From the NCBI RefSeq assembly GCF_040954835.1, contig NC_090706.1:23507148-23571147 (forward strand): a DNA stretch of 64,000 bases, in the 5' to 3' direction. Shown here one piece after another: positions 1 to 13,916 of this stretch; positions within the stretch are counted from its first letter, which is position 1, and the number at the start of each line of letters is the position of its first letter. A model generated the notes under the pieces. It was not told where the DNA came from and did not search any database. It worked only from the letters and a program-made list of their open reading frames with translations. The translations under genes were made by a program, and so were the position numbers. This DNA comes from Lepisosteus oculatus. Its lineage: Eukaryota; Chordata; Actinopteri; Semionotiformes; Lepisosteidae.

Positions 1-2605
1 TTTTTGTAAATTACTTTTTCAAAGTTCAATTCAGATTGTACAAAGTTCACACTGCTAAATTTTAGTTTCTATCATCTCTCCACACATTAAAAAATACTTA
101 TTTATAAGGTCTCTTCAGAAGGAATGAGATTGCATTAAAAAACTGGACTGAGACAGTGTTTCTACGAGATTCAATTATTTCTGATCTAAAAATTTGTAAA
201 AAGATACATATTGTATGCCGACACTTTCACAGTAGGGCACACAGACATTGGTGTTTTTATGACCAAGAAACATTTAATCAAACACCCAGACGTTGTTCTG
301 GTATAAATAATATTGGTATTAATATAAATCTCTCATAGACAACAGATTTAAATTATTGTCTTAGCACCCATTTTAATGAATGAATATTTTGAATTAAGAA
401 ATGGCACTATATGTGAGACTTCCTCTGTAATATTTAACTTTTGATGATCATCTGAACGGATGTGAAGTAGTCAGCTTTTAAAGACTAATGAACTCTTATG
501 TGCAATGTGTTTCTTATTTAAAAAGTCACTAATGGCTTTTAAGAACTATAGATTAAAACAAACCACTGGAAGTTTTCTCCTTGAACCATGATCATTTTTT
601 TATCTCATGTATTATGCTAATACTGTATATAACTAAAGAAGCTGGCTATGCCCTTCTTGTTGGCTCAGTTTTAAATCTGAGTTAATACAAGATAGTACCG
701 TGTGGGATAAGACTTTAATTTGTTCAAACCATGCTGATGCTCGTGTGGTAAGATGTTACTTTTAACTTTGGAAAACTGGCACTGACATTTGAAAAAGCAC
801 CATTCATAATTTTCCACAATTACTTGCTTGTTTTATAACTGGCAGTATGTAGTGTGGTCAAATGCCATTGCTTCACACAACAGAATTATTAATTAAAATC
901 CAAATGGGGTAAAATATTTAAGAAAAATTATATAACCATTTACAGTATAATGATTTTCAAAATTGGGACTATTGAGACTGAGTGGTACACAAACACAAAT
1001 CTCATGTACAGCATGCTTTTTCAGAGATACAAATCAGTTATTTAACATGAAACGAAGAGAAGCTCCATCATTATTTATTATTCAAATGCTTCTAATTAAT
1101 TCCGCCCAATATAGAGTAACATAATTATATGAATAATTTCCAAATAAAAATATGCAGAAGTATTACACTGAGCATTAAAGTACAGTACTTTAATGTAAAT
1201 AAACAAATTTGCAGAAGGTTAAAATCTGCACCCTTTTTTATTAAGTACCATTTACTAATGAGAAAATTGTGAGTAAAGTATAATCTTAGAAATGTAGAGC
1301 ACTTAAAAATTATCTAGATACTCTATTTTAATGAGTTTTTGTTAAATGAAAATGAGTTAATCTGATGATTGAAATTAGATAGTTAAGATGATCAAACAAT
1401 TTTACTTTCTAGATTAGTGAATGACAGTCTAATGATTTCATTTCAATCTTAAACAACTGTTTCATAATGAACATAGAATAGTTGTATATTGATGAACTTA
1501 GAAATTAGAAACTGCATGTTCAATTACTGTAGAAAAATGAAGAATTTAGAGAAAAATATTTAATTTCATACTGAATTTTCTATTGGACTCCAGTATCTTA
1601 ACTGTGGGCTTCTTTTTTGACTACACAGCAAATGTGAAATCATGCTGTGAAATTATTTGTGACTCTAAATGCCCTGAATTGAGTATTGGAAGTTACCCTA
1701 GAATAAAATCCCATTGTATTCAATGTCATCTTTCTCATAGACACTAGACGAGCACCCCACATGGTGTGAACAGTCTTGTCTCATTTGTCTCATACAATAA
1801 ATGGTTTGTATGTAAAGACATTAGCTCTGTAAAAGAGAAAAGGGGCAGAACTGTGACAAAGATGTAATAAAGTGTTCTGAAATCTTTTTTGTACTTCGTG
1901 TCCAATCTGACTCAGTAAATGAGAAAAAAATAAACATTTTTGTGGTTCTGTTTATGGCCAGACAAGGAAAATGATCTACAGAAGCACTACTAATATTCTG
2001 TGGGTTCCTTCTGAACTCATGTACTGTATTTTATAATCAAACCTGTCATGCATTTCTGAGTCTTAGGAATTTCCCTCATGATCAATAGCTGACCGGTTGT
2101 TCTTTAAGTTTAACAAACACAACATTCCTATTTTTAAGTTCACTTTCACAACATGTAAGATTGGCCAGATTGCCTCTAATCTTTCAGAAGAAACATAAAT
2201 TATTTCTTCTATATTACATGTATTTATCTCCACAGAGACCGGCATCTGCATATTTTTGCAAAGCCTCTCAGAAAACTAAGAGTAAATCGTGCTCTATAGC
2301 AATAATTGAAAAAAAAATATTAGAGTTAAATCTTTACATAATTAAGAGCAGTTTGAAGGACTCTTTATTAACTTAACATTAGTTTATGTTTTATGCAGTG
2401 AGTACTTCTAAAGAATGTTGTTATGTCACCTTGCGTGTCCTTGTTTTGTTTTTTTTCAACTTCCTTCAGGCACCCCCCCCCCCATTAATCCATCACTACA
2501 CCATCACTGCAGTTCTGACATCATCATGAATCAACTCCCGGCTAATCAGCAACCAGACCTCAAGTTCAATTTTTTTGTTTGATTGTGCTTGTATTACCCT
2601 GCTCG
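1..2605. other. Intergenic or 3' UTR-like AT-rich stretch, no gene seen
   Basis: I see no coding exon or recognisable repeat family here. Several AATAAA-type signals occur between about 1790 and 1935, so this could be the 3' end of a + strand transcript that starts left of the window. That is only a possibility. A run of C lies at about 2473-2482. Confidence 0.4.
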
Positions 2606-2768
2606 TAATAGGTTTATTCCATGCTGAAAAAAAGAAGAAAGAGAACACAATGTTTCGGCGGTGGAGCCTTCTTCAGGTGTGAGAAGGCCTTCTACACCTG
2701 AAGAAGGCTCCACAGCCGAAACGTTGTGTTCTCTTTCTTCTTTTTATCAGCATGGAATAAACCTATTA
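2606..2768. repeat. 75-bp-arm palindrome with hammerhead-like core, possible Penelope-type terminus
   Basis: The left arm (2606-2680) and right arm (2694-2768) are near-perfect reverse complements around a 13-bp spacer. Differences are a G/A in the GGCGG/CAGCC segment, one T/C, and a small A-run change. Each arm ends in AATAAACCTATTA. The right arm contains CTGAAGA (2698-2704), a GGC/GCC stem (2706-2708 with 2715-2717) and GAAA (2718-2721). This is the order of a hammerhead ribozyme core, with one extra A before stem II. Hammerheads and inverted terminal copies are known in Penelope-like retroelements. Assignment to that class is inference. Similar sequence seems to continue to about 2815. 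Confidence 0.6.
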
Positions 2769-5700
2769 CTTGTTCCTTTGCAGCCTACGCATGCTGACGC
2801 AGCTACCCACCTGAACTTACCCTGCTCATTACTCCTTATTTTTTCTCATTATACCCCGTTCCTGGCTTGTGTATTGTGTATTCGCCTATTACCTGTTTTC
2901 CACTATTGTGCAAAAATCACATAGAAAAACTAACATTGTGCTCTTAAATGCTCTTTTTAACAATGCAAGCTAAGAATGGATTATTAATTGAATGACAAGT
3001 TAACCTATCATGATCTGATATGAAAGTCTGACTTCACCATAAATTACATTATTAAACAGAATTTTGAACAATTCAGCAGTCTTATGAATATTTTTTTTGC
3101 CTCTTGAACCCCACTATATCCACAAACAGTATTATCTAACTGTTGGTGTTTTGGTCTCATCAGACTTTACACTTCATCTTGAACAAGTAGCTCTTTGACA
3201 TCAACCTTTCCCAGGAAAACAACCTGCACCCTGCACCGGCCTCAAATCTGCACTTTAAGCGGTTTTCCCAGTGTTATTACCTCTACCTGGAACTACCTGC
3301 TTGATCTGTCCTGAAGCTGAGAGTGAACAGTCTACAGTGGGCCAAGGCTTTTCATTCACACCTCTCGGTGTCTCTGCTGTCTCTGTTGGCTGCAACTGGG
3401 ACACGGTCCATGTAGCCACAGCAACAGGTGTCCTCCCTCTTTACTTCCTTCAGCTGGCAGGGTGTCAGCCCTCAACTCTTCTCTCCTCAGGACCATCACT
3501 TCAACTGCTGTCGTTCTTCAGGATCATCACTTTTAGATCATCAGTTTACAGTAACTACTGTTGTTTTTCCAGATCACACTTTAGCTGAATTTTTTTTCTT
3601 CCTTTGGGGGTTCCATTGAGGAGTCCATCCTCATCCATTCTGCTGTAGCACACATAAGCAAGTGGCTAGTGACTACCAGTTCCCATTCATAGTGTAGTTG
3701 ACCTCAGGCTACTCCTTCCGGGTCGGTGCAACATCTTCCGCAGCCCACCACAGAGTGGCTTGCATATCCGAACATATTAAACAAAACTTACACATATTAT
3801 TGAAGAAATCTGTATCAGTGTTTTGGGGGTCCTTGAATCCTTTTTGGGAATTTTGGCAGTTTTGACCTTATTACCACGGCTCTCATTTTCACAGCGAGGC
3901 AAGTTAACAGCAAAGAGAAACAAATTAAATGGACTAGCCCCTTGTATTTGTTATCTTGTAGCATTAACTACCATTTAGATGGAACTATTGTAATATTGTA
4001 ATCTAGTGCCTTAGACGACGAACATTAAAGTGTGCTATTAAGTACACTTTATATTCATCATTTCATTGCATTCATTAGAATTTGACCAAACTACATAAAA
4101 AGCTATTATTAATATTATTTACTCATTTAGCTGAGTAATACTTTGGATACTTTCTCTAATTTGAAAAATAAATGGACAGTACAATTTTATATCCAGTTCC
4201 ATATCCCTATGGGCAAACCAGCCAATAGAGGAATATAAAGCATTATAAGAATCATGGCAGCTCACATTATGCTCTACGGAAAAAAAAGAGAATGAAATTG
4301 ACAATACAATGCAGATGAAGACAATAATAAATAAATATCCATAAGTCACATAGCAGCAATGGAAAAAAAACAATTTTGAACTTCAGTATGCATGGATAAA
4401 ATTAATCACTGAAAACATTTAAGATTCTGACCTTTACAGAATAAGAACTTGAGACCTCCAGTTGATATGCACATCTTACCTCTTTGTAACTCAGCTGTAG
4501 GTTCTTTCTGTTGCTATGGTAACAGTTGTATGTATCCAGGCACAAAAGCAGATGAAACCTGTATCAATCAGAAAATAATGAGAAACAAGACACCATTGGT
4601 CTAGTCTTCCTTTGTTGTGTATCAAGATACATGTTGTAGAATATGTTGTTTTTTGTCCTGTACATCTGACTGGTAGGGCTTGCAATATTTACTGCAATCT
4701 TTAAAACATTCAAGTTTTTATGAAAAAAGAATTTCACTTAATTATCTTTGCAATTTTTAAATGAGTCTCATACTGTATTATGTGGTTACAGAGGGACTAT
4801 GAAGAATGGTATAACATTGTTGGAGCAATGGTGAATATTATCAGTGTGCAACATGAAACCTACATATTAATTAGACTTTATAAATGTAAACTATGTGAAA
4901 AATAGTGAAGAAATACATGTAACAGTAATCTAAGTTTAACCATGATTAGTTTTGGCAATTATATAAAGCAGGTGGAAAAACCTTTGAAGAACTGCAGGAC
5001 TACTTTCCCTGGATACTGACAACTGTAACCGTAGAGACAGAAAAAACACATACACATATTTCCCAAGAGTTAAATAGCAGGTATGAGTTTAACAGCTCCA
5101 GTTCAAAACATCCTTTCCAAGAGAAAACATAGTTGTGATTCTCACATTTTAACAGATGCACATTATATTAGAGTTTTCACATGTGATGTTTAAGCCCTAG
5201 TTATGACTATTGCTGTTTCTTCCAGTCATTCACATTATTTTACAGTACATCTACTGTATGACCTTTAATTCCCCTGTTCATTCTACATATACCTTGATAA
5301 ACAACAAAGGAAGAAATTTCAATAGACTTTTTTATGGTTATTATTTTGTTCCACTGTTTTTTGTTACTGTTTTCATTATTCTGTGCAAGACACTTTTGAT
5401 AAATGCTTACTATATATGCATTATTAATTATAGAATGTTTACACCAAAGACCTAGACTGAATCAAAATTTGAACCATTACATCAACTGCAAATCATCCAC
5501 CCTCTATGGGTTTGCTGAAGCTTTTGTTTAATGAGTGCCGAGTCCACTAAGTGTATCATCATACATGAGCCCCATTAAATAAATTAAGCATTTGAAGCAT
5601 ATGAAATATGAAGTGAGCTTTATATAAAATAGTGAGGTATTGCATACCTGGTAATTGACCTGTCATCGCTTGTTTAGGGGATATAGAGACCCCTCTGATA

Positions 5701-7670
5701 AATTATATATATAGTCTCTGTTCATCACCCAAAGGAAAATTCACCAATGGGGGAACTTCAGGGTGGAAACCATAACTATACCTGATAATTTCCTGACAAA
5801 TCACCAGCTGTAATTTTGCATCTTAAAAGCTTGCACCCAATGCATTTTTCATTGGTGAGGTCACTGGCTTTTCTCTCTCCAACTAAAGTAGCAATCTGAC
5901 TTTTCCAACACACAACTGCAAGCAGTCTGGACTTAAACTTTTCTCCAAGATACCAGGAAGAGAGAGTAGGTCAGTAAACTACAGAATTCCAAAAAAAGAT
6001 ATCATTTCTAAAACAGAAAAAATCCCCTGTTGTATTTTCCCGATCAACAAAATAAGACAGTTGGACTCTTATTGTCGACATTCTGAATATACAAGCATAT
6101 TCAGCACCAAGTTATCTGAACCCAGTTCCCCTACCGGTCTATATTGTGGCCAGATCCAAGAAGACAACTGTGCACAGACTGCTTTAAATACAATTTTTAA
6201 AGACAGAAGCCAGTGCAACCCTACTTCCTTGCAGAGCTGCTTTAATACTAGACAAAGCTCTCTCTCCTCTCACGCACTGTGGCACACTACCAGATAGATT
6301 GAGCAATTTCCAAGTTAAATCATGGACCAACTGAGCCAGCCAAGCTCGGTTGTTTGGCCAATGGATCTTTGAGTATATATCTTCTTCATTTATATTATAA
6401 TTCTTGAGAATTGAACTATTATTCCAAACATGTTTCACGTGCAGTTCATGATAGTAAATGCATATTTACTTGTATCTGCGAATATGAATGTACTGTAAGT
6501 ATATGAGACTGCTAAAACCTATGAGGTAGATCATAATATATGTTATAGTCAATGTATTTTAACTCTAAAGTTATTAACTCTTCACTTTGTAATCCCTCAG
6601 TGAACAATCATCCTTTTATAACAGATCATTATACAAATATATTATATTGTGTTTGCTGTTTGGTACATGTTTTTAGTGTTGTATCAATTAATTGTATATC
6701 GTATATTTAGAATCCATGTGTGATACTGTCAATTATTATGTTTGATTGGTTTCTAAAAGTCATCAAGTACTCTCGCAATTTGATGTTACAAGTGTTACAA
6801 TACAATAGAATAACAAGTGTTACAGTAAATTAAAATAAAATCCTCACATCACTACACTTGCATAGATTTGATCTTCAGTAGAAATATCAAATGTGGCTCT
6901 GTAATCTGTTATGAATAAAATAAGAGAAGTAATCTTAAAGCCTTGCCATTTATTTGCTACACCAAAAGTTTGTGCCTACCTACATATTAATTCAAATAAG
7001 ATTTATTAATGTGCTGCAGGATCAGTGATAACATTATCTGCCACAGAGAACTCAATGTGTCTGCCCACAGTATTTTGTTAAAGACTATAAGTTCTTAATT
7101 ACATATTATCAAAATTTCCAACCCCCCTCCCCCCTAGTCTTTTTCCCCGTGTTTGTCTCACTCCTCTCTGGATTTTGCCATCTGCATAGGGTCCTGAAAA
7201 ACGTTTCGTGACAAATGTGCTGAGAGGGGTTAGAGAAATACACCAGAATCCACACAGCAAAGCACAAATATGATTTGCTGATACTTAAACATGTGCTGAA
7301 CAATGTTTCTGTGAGACAGCTTATTTACAAGCACTTATTGTATCATAACCTACAAGAGCTAACATTTGAAACTCTTGCTGATTTTTTCCAGTGATTGTTT
7401 TTAATATATTTTATTATTGATACAGATAAGAAAGGAAAATATTTTCCTGATATGAAGTTTCTGCTATTCAACTAGGAAGGACAACTTCTAAAGTTTAGGT
7501 GTTTCATGTGAAATAATAGTACTTGTTAGGTGTCATTTTAGTGCATAACAGAAGATGTCACAATTGTACTGCATGCTCAGATCCATACCCATACGCATCA
7601 CCATACTTGCCTGGAAATTCAATATTAGGTCACTGTGTTTGCCTGGAGGGTATTGTACTTTGTAAAGATA
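2769..7670. other. Intergenic, no gene recognised
   Basis: Only short chance frames are present, the longest being about 105 codons near 3271-3588 with no family resemblance. I see no splice-supported coding exon. An A/T-rich stretch around 5690-5715 and C-rich tracts near 7122-7135 are the only compositional features. Confidence 0.4.
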
Positions 7671-8905
7671 CAGTGGATATAAAAATTGTCTACACACCCT
7701 TATTGAAATTGTAGGTTTTTGTGATGTGAAGCCAGATATCATGTCAGATATTTTTCCATCTTTAATGTGACCTTGCAACCAACAAAATTAAAGAGAAAAA
7801 CAAATAGATAATAAGGAAAATTAGGAAAAATAATTGAAATAAAAAACCTGCAACACCCTGGTTGCATAAGTATGCACACCCTTTTATAATGGGGGCTGTA
7901 GCTGTGTGCAGGGTTAACCAATCACATTCAAAATCATGTCCAAAGGTAAGTAGCATACACCTGCCATCAATGAAAGTGATTCTGATTAACCCCAAATAAA
8001 AATCAGCTGTTCCTGTAGAATTGCCTTGAAACTTTCGTGGTTGCATCCTACTAGGATAGCCATGGTCCGCAAGGAGCTGACAAAACATCTACGGGATCTT
8101 TGTTGAAAGGTACCGATCAGGAGATGGGTATAAAAGACTATCAAAGGCATTGGATGTACCATGGAGCACTGATGATAGTGAAGACTATCATCAACAAGTG
8201 GAGAAAATGTGGCACCAAAGGGACATTGACAAGATCAGGACAACCCTCCAAAGTTAGTACAAGTGGCCTACAGCAACATTAAAGGAGCTGCAAGAATTTC
8301 TGGCAGTTATTGGTCACTCCTTGCATGTGAAAACAATCTCCCGTATTCTGCAAACGTCTGGGCTATAGGGTAGGGTGGCAAGATGGAAGCCATTTCTCAC
8401 AAAAAGGAACATCCAGAGCCGTCTAAATTTTCTAAAAAAATACATTCAATCACCCTTAAACGTGTGAGAAAATGTCTTATGGTCTGATGAGACAAAGGGT
8501 GAACTTTTTGGCCTTAAATCTAAAATATATGTTTGGTGGAAAGACAAAACAGCTCATCATCCAAAGAACAACATACCTACTGTGAAGCATGGTGGTGAAC
8601 CCTGGAATAAAATTGCAAAGTCCAGGTGTGCAAAGTTGATAGAGATTTATTCACAAAGACTTACTGCTGTAATAAATGCAAAAGGTGCTTCCACAAAGTA
8701 TTAGTTGGGGGGGCGGGGGTGTGCACACTTATGCAATCAGGGTGTTTAAGGTTTTTTTTTTAAATTATTTTTCTATTATCTATTTGTTTTTCTCTTGAAT
8801 TTTGTTGGTTGCAAGGTCACATTAAAGATAGAAAAAATGTCTGACATGATTTATCTTGATTTTGGCCTGCTCTTGTTTGTAATTTCTTTCAATTGTCTTA
8901 TTTTA
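7671..8905 (+). mobile_element. Decayed Tc1/mariner element with long inverted repeats
   Basis: The left terminal repeat starts CAGTGGATATAAAAA after a TA dinucleotide. Sequence at about 7725-7885 reappears inverted at about 8715-8855, for example GGTTGCAAGGTCACATTAAAGAT on the right against its complement on the left. This gives terminal inverted repeats of roughly 200 bp, as in IR-type Tc1 transposons. A broken transposase frame lies between them. The outermost right terminus is missing: homology stops near 8860 and unrelated sequence follows. The element is dead, from frameshifts, stops and an internal deletion near 8602. Confidence 0.8.
8061..8602 (+). pseudogene. Tc1-like transposase remnant
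   Basis: A start reading MVRKELTKHLRDL matches the N-terminus typical of Tc1 transposases. It hits a stop after about 14 codons. Downstream pieces in other frames still show family signatures. These include a helix-turn-helix-like stretch (TIINKWRKCGTKGTLTRSGQ, 8188-8247), LWSDET-like sequence near 8472-8490 and an NIPTVKHGG-like segment near 8570-8595. After that the sequence jumps directly into the 3' non-coding part, so the catalytic C-terminus is deleted. No functional enzyme can be made. Confidence 0.75.
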
Positions 8906-8908
8906 ACT

Positions 8909-8956
8909 ACAGTGGATATAAAAAGTCTACACACCCTTATTGAAATTGTAAAGCCA
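8909..8956 (+). repeat. Second Tc1 left-terminus fragment in direct orientation
   Basis: CAGTGGATATAAAAAGTCTACACAC and the following ACCCTTATTGAAATTG repeat the left end of the element at 7671 in the same orientation, not the inverted one expected of its right end. The match ends shortly after. It is probably the edge of another truncated copy or a rearranged terminus. Confidence 0.7.
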
Positions 8957-11900
8957 GAAGAGTAGCTCTTTATTCAGAAAATATTATGCTATGCTATTTT
9001 CTTGAAATATCCCAAAGTACCTGAAGTTTAAAGCAAGAGAAAATAACAGTTTTTCAACCATGAGGATTTTGCAAAATATGTACACTCTTATCCACAGAAT
9101 ATAAATCCTCCAAGCACACATTTAAAGCTATAAAGTTATAACTTTACAAGATGAAAAGTTACATAACATCTACATGACACTGTGAGATAATTGTCCAAAC
9201 CGACTCTGTGCTCACCTTTGTGAGAAATTCACGGACACTGTTTATTGAAAGAGAAGGCAAAGCAAACAAAATATTCCACTTCCTTTTCTCTACCAGTGTC
9301 TGGATAAAAAATAAACCTAACATCACATTTTTTCCCAACACTTTGAAATCAGTTTCTGACTTTCTCTTTTACAGTAACAGCTTCAATTTATTAGCATGCT
9401 GTCTAGAATAGGGAAGTAACATTTAAAAACCCAGAGCACTGCCACTTTGGTAAATCAGTTTTTTTGGTTTTCAAATGTGGTATAACTCTTAAAATGCTAC
9501 TTGTCAGCTTCTGACTTCCTCTTTTGAGTAAGTAAAATGACTTGATATAAAAAGTACACTTAATTAAACTGTAAATGCCAAAAGTAAAAAAACAAAATAT
9601 ATTATATGTCAATATATTTCATATGTTCAGCCACTTTCTATGAATAATAAAATGAATCTCAGTAGACAAAGTACACAAAGATTGTTTTTGTGGATAATGA
9701 AAGCTAGGTCATAATAACCTGTTCTTAAAGATGAGAATTTTGAGTCCTTAGTCATTAGGATTTTATTTGAAACTATAAAGAGAAAAATGTGTGACTCTAA
9801 AGGTCCAATTCAAATGTTCTTTGCTCTGATTCAGGGAAGAAAACAATGATACTTTTGTATGGGTTTTCATCAGTACTGAACAACTTTACAGTGATGTCAC
9901 AGCTGAAATAAAAATCAGTCTGAAGAGCAGTCACTTTTGGCATGGAAGAAAATAACAGACATTCATATGACAAACATAACAATTTTTATTGATTAGATCA
10001 ACTTAAAAGAGGAACCTTAAATGTCACTTTAAGGACAAGAAAGAAGGTTTTTGCAAATTGCAATTTAACATCCATTTTGGTGCTGTTCAAACTTTCTACA
10101 ACAATTAAACACCACTACTAACACATCTGATGTATGTTTTGAGGTAGCATTTATGTGTAATTACTAAATTCATTTCAGGTAACAAGACTAACAGTTCACA
10201 TTTTTTGTCAGCTCATCATTTTTCTGCTTATTGAGGTATTTAGCTGAAAGGTAATTTTCACTAAAGCCTTCATTCTACAAACCAGTATATAATACAGTAG
10301 ATCACATAGATCACAGATCATGGCATGATTTTACTGGTCTAAAATGTTTAAATTCTACAATCACCTACATAAACAATACAAAAGAAATTATTATTGTGGG
10401 TCCTCTTTATCATTTTGTTTATGGAGTACTTCACTGTAAAAAAAAAAAGAATGTTCATGCATTATATAGTATAAAACATCTGATTTTATGTTATCATCTT
10501 GATACAGTAATCTTGTGTGCTGCTGTGTCATACAGTAGCACGCATTACTTGGGTTTTTTACGATAAGTCACTTTCATGAAGTACCAGATAATGATCTGGA
10601 GGCAAAGCTCACTCCTGCATTATGTATTTTGTGGGTATCAATAATAAGAGATTTTGCAGATTAAGTAGCTGCTGCAGCAGAAAAAAGTAGGTGTGAGATA
10701 GAGCTTTAGGTAAACCTATTTCCTTCCTGTGGCCGATACAGAGATACTACTGATACAACTAACTTGTTCTATGAAGTATTTGTCTATTCCAGGTATTAAA
10801 AGAAGCATAAAACCCCCGTAACAGAGCTGTTTCTTGGCAAAGCAAAAAGTGATAATAAACCCCTAGTCTATATCAAAGGGGAAATACAAGCAAGGTGCTA
10901 TTATTTTAATTGCTCGTTATTTTTGTAAATAGGAATAATGAAGAATCACTTTATTATAACATTTTAAAGTTAAAGATTTGTCTTTGCTTAGGGAATTTTC
11001 TGAAGTTGTTCATTGCATTATGATTCTAAAATCTCACAAAAAATAGACTAAAATAAGACCAGTGATACGATGTCTGTTGTAATTTCCCAGGGATAGACTA
11101 TTCTCACTGCCAGAACCATACAGTATACCATTAAGAATTGTTCTTTTTTGCTCCATTGATGATATTGATTTTTACAAACACAAGCCATTCCAGTAAAACA
11201 TGGCATTGGGGTCAAAGAGAAACATTCAGTTTTCTTTCATTTTTATCCTGCTAAAAATTAAGAAAATATTACAGAACGTATAGTTTTAAAGAGGAAACGT
11301 TTGGATAAGAAGTATTTGATTTGTTTTTATAGGTTACTTGGACACAGTACAAATGGCTGGTACTGGAAGGTGATCTATTTTTGCAGTATTCAAGAAGAAA
11401 GAAACTTATAAAAAATACCAAAAGGCCAAAGATTGTTTTCTACACAGAGATGTGATAGTTGATCTATCACAGCTATTTTTCTCATGGGCAGGAAAGAAAA
11501 TGAGACACCCAGCAGATAGTGGCAGTACCAGAGTGTGCTGTTCAAATCCCCAAAGCATCTAGTTCCGTATGGCATCTATATGGCATCATCTGTGGCATCT
11601 ATACACTATGTTCAATTAGAATGGAAAACATAGAATTCATATCTGCAATATTTGTATATAAGTTGTTATATTTCCATTTGTCTTTCTGTGGGAGTGTTTT
11701 GGAAGAGTGCATGCAGTGTCAGAATTATTTTTCTTTCATTACTTGAACATTTTTTTTTCTAGTGGGGTGGGGGACTTTCCAGTGTTAAAACATTGTGACA
11801 GAAAAGGTAAAATATTGCTTCTAATGGAGTTGTTCCCATTGGTATCCTTGGTAATACTTTATAATAAGGTTCAATACTGTGCCCTTGATTAATCCTGTAT

Positions 11901-12547
11901 TATCCTTTCATAAATAATGAAGGATTAGTAAAGGTTAATGGTTAATAAACACCCCTCATAAGTTCACATTTATATGAAGGGATGATGAGCCAAAACTGAA
12001 AACTGCACATAACAGTTGATGTTGTATGTTCATTATATATAAAGGGTTAATAAAGGATTGATACAATTTTTAATAGAAATATTCATTTTAAAAATATGTA
12101 TGCATTTTTTGTAATTCAACAAAATGGGACATAGCTTGTTCTTGATTCAACAATCTAATCCCAATCCATCTGTTCCAGATTCCAATGACAATTTTACAAA
12201 GAAGTTTATTTTTCTTCAGACCAAAATGCACTACATTTTATTTTTCTACTTGTGTCCATTTCATAACTTTAGTACTTTATATTGCCTATGTCTATTAATT
12301 TCAGAACTTGAAATACATTAATCTTGTCCCCTCATAGTTTCTGTTTTGTTCAAAGAGAGGAAGATTTTATGCCATGTCATTTTATGTCTTTCACACCAGG
12401 AACTGCCTTTGAAATGACTCGAGAGCTGTCATTTTTATAATGTGGCAATCAATATGATAATCTGATTACCAAAAAAAGTCTTACCCATACGTTGCTTTTC
12501 ACAATATTTTATATTGGATATTTTTTTAGTTGGGTGAGAATTTACCA
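8957..12547. other. Intergenic, no gene recognised
   Basis: AT-rich sequence with short unrelated frames only. I could not support any exon, RNA gene or repeat family here. Confidence 0.35.
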
Positions 12548-12790
12548 ATTGGTCCATCCATCTTCTAAACCCTTTTATCCACTACAGGGTTGCAGTGGAA
12601 GCTTTAACCTGGAAAGCAGGACACACAGACACACACACTCACACCAGTTTTTCTCGAATTAACTTACCAGGATGTCTTTGGACCTGGAGGAAATAAACAC
12701 AATAAACACATAAACACAGGGAAGACATACAAACTCCAGGCAGATAGGACCCCAGGAACTGAACCCAGGGTCCCAGCATGTCGAGGCAGA
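12548..12790 (-). mobile_element. tRNA-derived SINE, decayed, minus orientation
   Basis: The block begins with the family's 3' tail in reverse (TCCATCCATCTTCTAAACCC) and runs through 'cacaccag', 'gaagacatacaaactcc' and 'gaactgaacccagggtcc', ending near the tRNA-like head. This order is the reverse of the + copies at 17776, 37681 and 44716. Confidence 0.7.
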
Positions 12791-13916
12791 AATATTCATA
12801 AAATATTTGTCACTTCATATAAATAATAATATCTAATATCTTTTTTCATTATTAGCTTCCTTAATATAAATTATATAATGATCTAAATGTAATTTTCTAA
12901 AAAAAATAGAAAAAAGCTGGTTCTTACACTGGGATAGTATTGGGATGAACATTGGCCAAATAAGCAAAAAGATATTGGAGTGGCAGATTGCTTGAGTAAA
13001 ATACAATATAAATGAGTACAAATGTACTGTAAATTGTATTGGTTGATAGTGCCAGCAAATACTGTATGCTGATCATAATCCTCTCATCCTCTCTGAAATA
13101 TGGAAAACTTTAGAAGTCAACAATATTGAAACCCTCAGAAGACTAATCTGAGACATTGCTCTGAGAATTCCAAGAATTGACACTGTTGGTTATACTGAAC
13201 CCACACATACAGTATACATCTAAAAATAACAACAGTATTAAGATTTCAAAAATGTTGTAGTAACATACAATATTCTTTAACTATGCCTATGTGACTATGC
13301 TGCAGTATACCTTGTTGAAATCTATGAATTGGTGCTATCAGCAAATACAGATGTTCAAAAATTGTGAAGCTGACAGCAAACAGAACATTTGTTTCTCAGG
13401 TTGTTGTAAATAGGTGCTTTTTTATTACCTAAGGAGAGCTGAAACCCATTAAAAGGACAGGAAAAGGAAGGTTTTCATATCAAAGACAGAAATAATCATA
13501 GCCCAAATATTAAATTACTGTATTTGATTATATGCAGATTGAATGATTCTTATAATGTACAGCATAGATAATGAATATTAAATAACTTCCTGAAAAGATA
13601 CTAGGAGGCACTAACATAATGTATTGACTTGCTGTATATAAAACATGACGCAACATGCTATGTTTCAACAGCTCTTCAGAGTTTATCACTATAGCGCATG
13701 CCTACATGTGCCATCAATTTTAATTCATAACGAAGAATTAAAGTATTGAATATAATTGGTCAATCTGAGTGGAATTTAAACCTCAAAGATTAAAGGGTTT
13801 TAGATTAACATTTTTACTGGTAACTTTTGCTGCTATTTGTTCAATCCAAATAAGTGGTAGTTGCTCATAAATACAGGTATTATTGGTAAAATGCTTTTTC
13901 TGCCAAACTTTCACAA
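12791..13916. other. Intergenic, nothing recognised
   Basis: AT-rich, without a supported gene or repeat. TACTGTA/TACAGTA heptamers recur at 13027, 13060 and 13210. Confidence 0.35.

Noticed and set aside
2661-2924. 87-codon frame over the palindrome
   Set aside because: It reads repeat sequence and has no homologous protein pattern.
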